This document shows, piece by piece, positions 7,896 to 12,769 of a stretch of DNA of 12,769 nucleotides (within the stretch, counting starts at the first letter, position 1; the number at the start of each line of letters is the position of its first letter). The position numbers and the translations under genes are program-made. The stretch is from an uncultured Bacteroidales bacterium (GTDB lineage: Bacteria > Bacteroidota > Bacteroidia > Bacteroidales > UBA932): positions 1-12,769 of the forward strand of contig CAKVDS010000055.1 of assembly GCA_934726455.1 (NCBI GenBank). Reading direction: 5' to 3'. The notes below the pieces were generated by a model. That model was not told the origin of the DNA, made no database searches, and saw nothing but the letters and a program-made list of their open reading frames with translations.

Positions 7896-7932
7896 GTTTT
7901 CTCATTTTGACAATTTGCCATAATGAGAAAAC
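7896..7932. repeat. Perfect 11-bp inverted repeat before the lipoprotein operon
   Basis: GTTTTCTCATT (7896-7906) is perfectly inverted as AATGAGAAAAC (7922-7932) around a 15-base centre. It begins 10 bases after the stop of the TPR/AraC gene and ends just upstream of the -33 region of the next promoter, about -81 to -45 from the predicted start. It could be an activator site or the terminator hairpin of the greA transcript. The stem is AT-rich and no T-tract follows, which disfavours the latter. Confidence 0.65.
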
Positions 7933-7938
7933 GGGGCT

Positions 7939-7970
7939 ATTGCATTTGGCGAAGCCGAAAATTATATTTG
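7939..7970 (+). promoter_or_regulatory. Candidate promoter of the lipoprotein operon
   Basis: ATTG (7939-7942), 20 bases, then TATATTTG (7963-7970) closely fits the Bacteroidota pattern TTTG-N19-21-TAnnTTTG. Predicted start is near 7977, a leader of about 18 bases. The position rules out the in-frame ATG at 7923 as the protein start. A direct repeat, ATTTGGCGAA (7944-7953) and ATTTGGCAAA (7966-7975), spans the promoter with 22-bp spacing. Confidence 0.6.
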
Positions 7971-7994
7971 GCAAAAATTCAAGTGTATTACATT

Positions 7995-9581
7995 ATGGAA
8001 AAATTCATTTATCGGTTTGTAGCCCTTGTGGCTATCTTCATCGGTCTTTCGGCATGCAAGAAAGACGAGGTCATATTGAATCTGACCTACGAGTCAGAGG
8101 CGATTCCTGCGGAAGGGCAGGAAGTGAGCATGTCTGTCGAGTCCAATACAGACTGGACGGCGGCTTCATCTGCTGACTGGGTGCTTGTGCAGCCGGAAAA
8201 AGGAAGCGGCAACGCCACTCTTGTGGTGACGGTGAGCGCCAATAAAGTGGAAGAGGCGCGCAAGGCGACCGTCAAGGTGCTCGGAGGCGGCCTGACCAGC
8301 GAGGTCACCATTTCCCAGGAGGCTTACGTACTCAAAGTCCCGGAGGCTGCTGGAGCCATCGAAGGCAAGGAGCAGGGCGCCGCAGGCGAGACCATTGTCC
8401 TGAGTGTGGCTGAAATTCCTCATGCACAGACATATAAGTGGTACCGCGACGGCAAGGAGGTGCAGAACACTGAAGAGCGCACCCTCGAGACCATGGTGGC
8501 CGGCACTTACACCGTGGCCGGAGAAAACGGTCTTGGCGAGGGTCCGAAGAGCCCGGAGAAGAAAGTTACCTTCAGCACGGACTATATCTTCGATACTGCC
8601 AAGGCAAGCTATGAGGGCGGTGACTACAACAACGCCTACAAGGTCGAGTTCAGCAAATCCATTGATGAGAATACAGAGATCGGCGCCACGGTGATCTTCT
8701 ACGAAGAGAAGCCTGACTACAACAACATCATCCTGCCGGCCCGCAGTTATAAGGCAGTTCAGCCTTACATGAACAACTACACGGCAGTCGGCACCATAGC
8801 TCCTAACAACGAATATGCTTTTGAAGGAACCCGCTTCTATATCAAGAAGAACGGTCTTGTAGTATCCGAGTCCGTCAATTATGTCAAGGAAGACGGCGGC
8901 ACGCTGGAGGTAGCTTATGCAGGCGGTACTTATACGATCAAAGGCTCATTGGCCTGTTTCGTGATGACCACTGTGGTCGATCCTGAGTGGGGTGAATATC
9001 AGGTGGCTTCTGACAGCGGCACTTTCACATTCGAATACTCCGGCAAACTTGAGTTCGAGAACAACTGGCGGGACTGGAACGTGTATTACTTCGATGACGA
9101 CTTCCTTGATGAGGACTATGATCTCGGCAAGGTGCGTGCTGCATATCTCAAATATGGCGGAACTGCTGATTACGGCACTCCGGTATGGGGTCTTGAGCTT
9201 TGGAGCGCAGACCAGGCTACAGCCGGCTACGATGTATTCGCGACTTTCTTCGCAGCACGTGACACCATTCCTGAGGGCAGGTATACCATCGCTTCCGAGC
9301 CGAGGAAGGGAGTGCGCGGCACAGCCGAGCGCGGATATTACCTCAAGCCTGCATACTACGGCATGGCCTGCAAGCACTGGAATCCGGAGATCAACAACTA
9401 CGATCAGGCCATCCTCGGCCAGTCGGTGGAGGAATCATATCTCGATATAGAGAAGACCGGCGAGGGAGAGTACAAGATCTCCTACGTGCTTGTAGATTCC
9501 CGTAAACACAAGATCACGGCCAGCTACAGCGGTCATGTGGAGATCATGGACGGCACTGGCAGTTCATCAAGCAAAGAGTAA
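7995..9581 (+). CDS. Surface lipoprotein with BACON, Ig-like and duplicated C-terminal domains
   Basis: A 528-residue lipoprotein. The signal peptide ends in LSAC (C21). The following KKDEV fits the X-K-(D/E)2-X lipoprotein export signal described in Bacteroidota, so surface exposure is likely. A BACON domain (about 30-110) carries SNTDWTAASSADWV and ends VTISQEA. An Ig-like domain follows (about 115-195, with YKWYRDGKEV). The remainder seems to be two copies of one β-rich domain (about 200-357 and 375-520), each opening with an A-Y-GG stretch and closing with YSGKLEF or YSGHVEI. I do not recognise this last domain. BACON and Ig-like modules usually serve binding or spacing, so a substrate-binding partner of the protease is plausible but inferred. 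Translation start is set at 7995, not the in-frame ATG at 7923, because only 7995 begins at the signal peptide and it lies downstream of the promoter. The S8 protease gene starts three bases after the stop. Confidence 0.87.
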   Translation: MEKFIYRFVALVAIFIGLSACKKDEVILNLTYESEAIPAEGQEVSMSVESNTDWTAASSADWVLVQPEKGSGNATLVVTVSANKVEEARKATVKVLGGGLTSEVTISQEAYVLKVPEAAGAIEGKEQGAAGETIVLSVAEIPHAQTYKWYRDGKEVQNTEERTLETMVAGTYTVAGENGLGEGPKSPEKKVTFSTDYIFDTAKASYEGGDYNNAYKVEFSKSIDENTEIGATVIFYEEKPDYNNIILPARSYKAVQPYMNNYTAVGTIAPNNEYAFEGTRFYIKKNGLVVSESVNYVKEDGGTLEVAYAGGTYTIKGSLACFVMTTVVDPEWGEYQVASDSGTFTFEYSGKLEFENNWRDWNVYYFDDDFLDEDYDLGKVRAAYLKYGGTADYGTPVWGLELWSADQATAGYDVFATFFAARDTIPEGRYTIASEPRKGVRGTAERGYYLKPAYYGMACKHWNPEINNYDQAILGQSVEESYLDIEKTGEGEYKISYVLVDSRKHKITASYSGHVEIMDGTGSSSSKE

Positions 9582-9584
9582 TTT

Positions 9585-11609
9585 ATGAAAGCAGGATCAG
9601 CAGTTGCACTGGCGGCTATCGCGTTGGCTGCAATCTCCTGTACTGAAACATTGGAAAGCGGCACGGGATTACCCGTGCCGTCTTGCGTGCAGGAAAAAAT
9701 CATCCATTCTTCTGAAAATGCAGGTACCGGCCGGCTCATAGTGCGCTTCGGCGACGAGGCCGTGTCGAGCCTTGAACAGACCGTCCATACCCGCTCCGGT
9801 GAACCGTTGACCCGCTCCGGGATCGGGGCTGTGGACGATGTTCTTGATGAACTCGGGGTTTCCTCGCTGGAGAGGGTTTTCCCGTTGATCCCAAAGTTTG
9901 AGCAGGAGGCGCGTGAGGCCGGACTGCACCGCTGGTACATTGTCCATTTCAGTGATGATGCCGATCTGGATGAGGCTGCGCTCTGCCTGTCTGCATTGGG
10001 GGAGGTCGAGGCTGTGGAGTTTGACGTACAGATGCAGCGCAACTGGGAGAAGATCACCCCGTACCATAGTGCTGCCAGGCCTCTTGCGGCCGGTACGGAG
10101 ACCATGTTCGATGACCCGCTGCTGCCGCAGCAGTGGCATTACAACAACTCCGGTTCTTCCGATGTGGCCGTGGGGGCTGTGGCCGGAGCGGACATCAATG
10201 CCGACCCGGCATGGGCGCTTACTGGGGGTGACCCGAGCGTGGTTGTGGCCATCGTCGACGAGGGTGTGAAATACAGCCACCCGGACCTGCGGGCAAACAT
10301 GTGGGTCAACGAGGCCGAGCGAAACGGGCAGAAAGGTGTGGATGATGACGGAAACGGCTATGTGGACGACATCTACGGGATGAACTTTGTCACGAACGGT
10401 CCGATTAGCTGGAACAAGGAGTATTGGGTGGCCGGCCAGAACAAGGGTGATTCCGGGCACGGAACTCATGTCGCAGGGACTGTGGCAGCTGTCAACAACA
10501 ACGGCAAGGGTGTTGCCGGTATTGCCGGAGGCAGCGGTAAGGGAGACGGAGTGAGGCTCATGTCCTGCCAGATTTTCTCCGGTGAGGATATGAACAAGAC
10601 CGGCTCGGCTGTGGCGATAGCGCGTGCGATACGCTATGCGGCCGATATGGGTGCTGCCATCATACAATGCTCCTACGGTTACAGTTCCGGACGTTTCGTC
10701 TCGGACAACCAGTATACCTCACTCAGCAGTCTTGAGAAGGAGTCGATCGATTATTTCACGAAACACAAGGCCAATTGTCCTGCGCTCTCGTATGGAAACC
10801 TGGCGATATTCGCATCAGGCAATGATGCGGCGCCCCGTTCCGCCTATCCGGGGGCGTATCGTGATTACATCTCTGTGACGGCTTTCGCTCCGAACTTCAT
10901 GCCTGCCTATTATACCAACTTCGGCCCCGGCTGCAACATCGCGGCTCCGGGTGGGGATTACCTTATAGCTGTGGACAAGAGCAGGACTTCTTCCCAGATA
11001 CTCTCCACCATGCCTTCAGAGGTGAACGGCGGTGAGGACTATGGCTACTCTCAGGGCACGTCCATGGCCTGCCCGCATGTCTCCGGAGTGGCGGCATTGG
11101 GCCTGTCCTATGCGGTGCAGCTCGGCAAGAAGTTCACCATGCCCGAGTTCAGGGACATGCTGCTCACGTCAGTCAACGACATTGACGGCGCCATGGCCAA
11201 GAACGACAATTACAAGAATTATTACCATAAGATGGGCAGCGGGGCCGTGGATGCCTACCAGCTTCTGATGCAGGTTGAGGGCACGCCTTGTCTGAGGCTG
11301 GTGGCCGGCAAGGAGGAAGAACTGCCTTTGTCCGCGTACTTCGGGCAGGGCTATGCCAGTCGTGCATACTTGTCCGTCAATATGGACAAGGCTGATATGG
11401 AAAGGCTTGATGTTCAAGGAACCCCGCATGTTGAGGACGGCAATCTGGTCATCTTGTGCGGCAAGCCGGGTTCGGCCAAGGTCACCGTGACGGCTGTAGC
11501 CGGAGGCGACAAGCCTGGCAGCGGTACGGAAATGGGCGGAATAGAGGTAAAAAAGACTTTCGCCATCATCTCACGCAGCGCTGCGAGCAGCAATGGAGGA
11601 TGGTTGTAA
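9585..11609 (+). CDS. S8 family subtilisin-like serine protease, lipoprotein
   Basis: A 674-residue secreted protease. The signal peptide ends in AISC (C19), an acceptable lipobox, so it is probably membrane-anchored on the periplasmic or outer face. A pro-region (about 20-190) includes LIVRFGDEAV and VHFSDDADLDEA and would be removed on activation. The catalytic domain (about 195-545) has a complete triad: D225 in AIVDEGV, H292 in GHGTHVAG and S493 in GTSMACPHVSG. The oxyanion asparagine is N413 in FASGND. A DDDGNGYVDDIYG string near 255-270 is typical of Bacteroidota S8 enzymes and probably binds calcium. A β-rich C-terminal domain (about 560-674) ends in NGGWL. The position three bases after the BACON gene implies co-transcription. 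Substrate is unknown. No active-site residue is missing. Confidence 0.93.
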   Translation: MKAGSAVALAAIALAAISCTETLESGTGLPVPSCVQEKIIHSSENAGTGRLIVRFGDEAVSSLEQTVHTRSGEPLTRSGIGAVDDVLDELGVSSLERVFPLIPKFEQEAREAGLHRWYIVHFSDDADLDEAALCLSALGEVEAVEFDVQMQRNWEKITPYHSAARPLAAGTETMFDDPLLPQQWHYNNSGSSDVAVGAVAGADINADPAWALTGGDPSVVVAIVDEGVKYSHPDLRANMWVNEAERNGQKGVDDDGNGYVDDIYGMNFVTNGPISWNKEYWVAGQNKGDSGHGTHVAGTVAAVNNNGKGVAGIAGGSGKGDGVRLMSCQIFSGEDMNKTGSAVAIARAIRYAADMGAAIIQCSYGYSSGRFVSDNQYTSLSSLEKESIDYFTKHKANCPALSYGNLAIFASGNDAAPRSAYPGAYRDYISVTAFAPNFMPAYYTNFGPGCNIAAPGGDYLIAVDKSRTSSQILSTMPSEVNGGEDYGYSQGTSMACPHVSGVAALGLSYAVQLGKKFTMPEFRDMLLTSVNDIDGAMAKNDNYKNYYHKMGSGAVDAYQLLMQVEGTPCLRLVAGKEEELPLSAYFGQGYASRAYLSVNMDKADMERLDVQGTPHVEDGNLVILCGKPGSAKVTVTAVAGGDKPGSGTEMGGIEVKKTFAIISRSAASSNGGWL

Positions 11610-11622
11610 AAAACGAACGATT

Positions 11623-12093
11623 ATGGACAGAAATATAATTAAAACCGCTTTGCTCAGTCTGGGCCTTTTTGGCGCCCTGCTTTTGTCCGGCTGCAAGAAG
11701 AGTTCTCCGACTGCGGCCGAGACGATAGCGGGGGAGTGGCATCTCGTGTCTTTCGAGGGGCGGGAGCCGTCGGGATTCGATGCATATCTGGAACTCGGGG
11801 CTGACGGGACATTCATCCTCTGGCAGAAAGTCCAGAGCCCGCGCTGGCAGAAGTACGCCGGGACTTTCTCGGCAGATTGGGAGACATTGGAGGGCACTTA
11901 CAGCGACGGCATCCCATGGGGAAACAGATATGAGTACGAGTACGACGGAAGCGCCGGGCGTCTGGTGCTGACAAGCATCGGGGAAGTCCGTGAGACTCAG
12001 GAATATCTGAGGCAGGCCGTGCCGGACGAGGTGAGGGAGAGTGCTGAACCGCTCACCAGGACAGGGGATTCGGGCAGCAGGCGTCTGCTGTAG
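11623..12093 (+). CDS. Small lipocalin-like lipoprotein
   Basis: A 156-residue protein. Its signal peptide ends in LLSGC (C24). After a short linker, the sequence IAGEWHLVSFEG and the run of alternating strands ending GRLVLTSIGEV resemble the lipocalin-like domains common in Bacteroidota lipoproteins, here about 100 residues. The C-terminus (about 130-156) is charged and probably disordered. Start 11623 is preferred because it begins directly at the basic/hydrophobic signal peptide, 13 bases after the protease stop. An in-frame ATG at 11593 would overlap the protease gene by 17 bases and put ten polar residues before the signal. It is the last gene of the three-lipoprotein operon. A role as inhibitor, chaperone or substrate-binding partner of the protease is possible but unsupported. 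Confidence 0.8.
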   Translation: MDRNIIKTALLSLGLFGALLLSGCKKSSPTAAETIAGEWHLVSFEGREPSGFDAYLELGADGTFILWQKVQSPRWQKYAGTFSADWETLEGTYSDGIPWGNRYEYEYDGSAGRLVLTSIGEVRETQEYLRQAVPDEVRESAEPLTRTGDSGSRRLL

Positions 12094-12118
12094 ACCGGTC
12101 TCCGTTTCTGCTGATTTG

Positions 12119-12148
12119 AAGGTCTCCCGTACAGAGGGAGGCCTTTTT
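12119..12148 (+). terminator. Intrinsic terminator of the lipoprotein operon
   Basis: AAGGTCTCCC (12119-12128) pairs with GGGAGGCCTT (12136-12145) through one G-U wobble around a 7-base loop. A run of five T (12144-12148) follows the GC-rich part of the stem. It lies 25 bases after the lipocalin-like gene and is the only textbook terminator in the window. Confidence 0.88.
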
Positions 12149-12163
12149 CTGTATTGCATGGGT

Positions 12164-12194
12164 GTTGCCGTTTCCGGATTTATTTGTAATTTAG
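12164..12194 (+). promoter_or_regulatory. Candidate promoter of the second sensor gene
   Basis: GTTG (12164-12167), 19 bases, then TAATTTAG (12187-12194) matches the Bacteroidota pattern with one mismatch in each box. TTTATTTG (12179-12186) is an overlapping alternative -7 element. Either predicts a start near 12192-12200, favouring translation from 12218. Confidence 0.35.
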
Positions 12195-12217
12195 CCATGT
12201 TGATGACACCGGAACTG

Positions 12218-12769
12218 ATGAAAAAGTATATCGCTCTCCTGTTCGCCATGGCAATCCTCCCGTTTGCCGCTATAGCCCAGCAGATAATGGAACTGCCTCA
12301 GCTTGACCAGCTGCCTATACACTCCGTACACCGTATCTTCCAGGACAGTGAAGGCTATGTATGGTACGGTACATCCGACGGGCTGTGCCGCGATGACGGA
12401 TACAAGGTGCAGGTTTTCCGTTCAGACCTCCATACTCCCGACCTGATGCAGAGCAATCTGATCTATTCCATCGCCGAGGATTCCCGTGGCCGGCTGTGGT
12501 TCGGGACGGACAGGGGAGTCTATATTCTGGATAAAGCTACATACAGCATCAGCCGGCTGGACCGTCCTGAAATCAACGGCATCAAGGTCTCATGCGTCGG
12601 GTCCACCGCGGACGGCGACATCTGGATAGGCGTCCCGGGCGGACTGTGCCGCTTCTCGCCGGACGGGGAGCTGAAGACCAGGTATACGATAGATAAAGGG
12701 CAGGGCAGAATCAACTCTTTCTATGAGGATCTGGACCATGGGATCTGGATCTGCGTAGAGGGGGAGGGC
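12218..12769 (+). CDS. Sensor protein with propeller repeats, probably a second HTCS (partial)
   Basis: The gene is cut by the window end after 184 codons with no stop. A signal peptide (about 1-20, ending AIA|QQ) is followed by two-component-regulator propeller repeats: IFQDSEGYVWYGTSDGL, IAEDSRGRLWFGTDRGV, DGDIWIGVPGGL and a fourth starting FYEDLDHGIW. This matches the N-terminal sensor part of an HTCS or of a related propeller-Y_Y_Y regulator. The kinase or output domain is not visible, so the exact class is inferred. Start 12218 is chosen because it begins MKKY directly at the signal peptide; in-frame ATGs at 12197 and 12203 would add a few residues. It follows the operon terminator and has its own promoter candidate, so it is a separate transcript. 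Confidence 0.82.
   Translation, partial: MKKYIALLFAMAILPFAAIAQQIMELPQLDQLPIHSVHRIFQDSEGYVWYGTSDGLCRDDGYKVQVFRSDLHTPDLMQSNLIYSIAEDSRGRLWFGTDRGVYILDKATYSISRLDRPEINGIKVSCVGSTADGDIWIGVPGGLCRFSPDGELKTRYTIDKGQGRINSFYEDLDHGIWICVEGEG

Noticed and set aside
7896..7932. Firm call of an intrinsic terminator
   Set aside because: The hairpin is AT-rich, has a 15-base loop and is followed by a G-rich run instead of a T-tract.
7923..7994. Upstream in-frame ATG of the BACON gene as the true start
   Set aside because: It lies inside the inverted repeat and upstream of the promoter, and would put 24 basic residues before a normal signal peptide.
9669..10667. A 332-codon frame antisense to the S8 protease
   Set aside because: It lies opposite the catalytic-domain codons, including D225 and H292, and its translation is His/Val/Gly-rich without motifs.
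11566..12249. Antisense frame across the lipocalin-like gene
   Set aside because: It crosses the strong + strand terminator and the next gene's start and has no recognisable features.
1..12769. tRNA, rRNA or insertion-sequence genes
   Set aside because: No cloverleaf or rRNA signatures, transposase motifs or terminal inverted repeats flanking a gene were seen by eye; a covariance-model scan would be needed to exclude small RNAs.

Overview
The window reads as a chromosomal segment of a Bacteroidota bacterium, most likely order Bacteroidales. The evidence is a hybrid two-component sensor with an AraC output, a BACON-domain lipoprotein, several short lipoprotein signals, promoter -7 words of the form TAnnTTTG, and weak Shine-Dalgarno signals. 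Coding GC looks high (a hand-counted 60-base sample of the first gene gave about 63 %), which would suit Alistipes or other Rikenellaceae or a related gut lineage. The genus is a guess.

Layout. Positions 1-437 hold no convincing gene but contain dense inverted repeats and one good promoter-like site. A complete 1311-residue hybrid two-component system (HTCS) runs 467-4402 (+). Three bases beyond its stop, on the opposite strand, ends an AAA ATPase with a DUF4143-type C-terminus (4406-5611, -), which is visibly more AT-rich than its neighbours. An AT-rich divergent region with a striking palindrome cluster (5612-5748) separates it from greA (5749-6222, +). greA overlaps by 11 bases a TPR / transmembrane / AraC regulator (6212-7885, +).

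After a 109-base gap holding a perfect 11-bp inverted repeat, a direct repeat and a promoter come three tightly packed lipoprotein genes: a BACON + Ig-like protein with a duplicated C-terminal domain (7995-9581), an S8 subtilisin-like protease (9585-11609) and a small lipocalin-like protein (11623-12093). A clear intrinsic terminator (12119-12148) closes this operon. The window ends inside another gene with a signal peptide and two-component-regulator propeller repeats (12218 onward), the sensor end of a second HTCS or a related regulator.

Working model (inference). The TPR/AraC protein is a one-piece membrane-spanning regulator lying directly upstream of a three-lipoprotein operon built around a protease, and may control it. 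The repeats between the two are plausible binding sites. No SusC/SusD pair is present here, so the target of the complete HTCS is not in view. The protease operon with its adjacent TPR/AraC regulator is the part of the window most worth following up.
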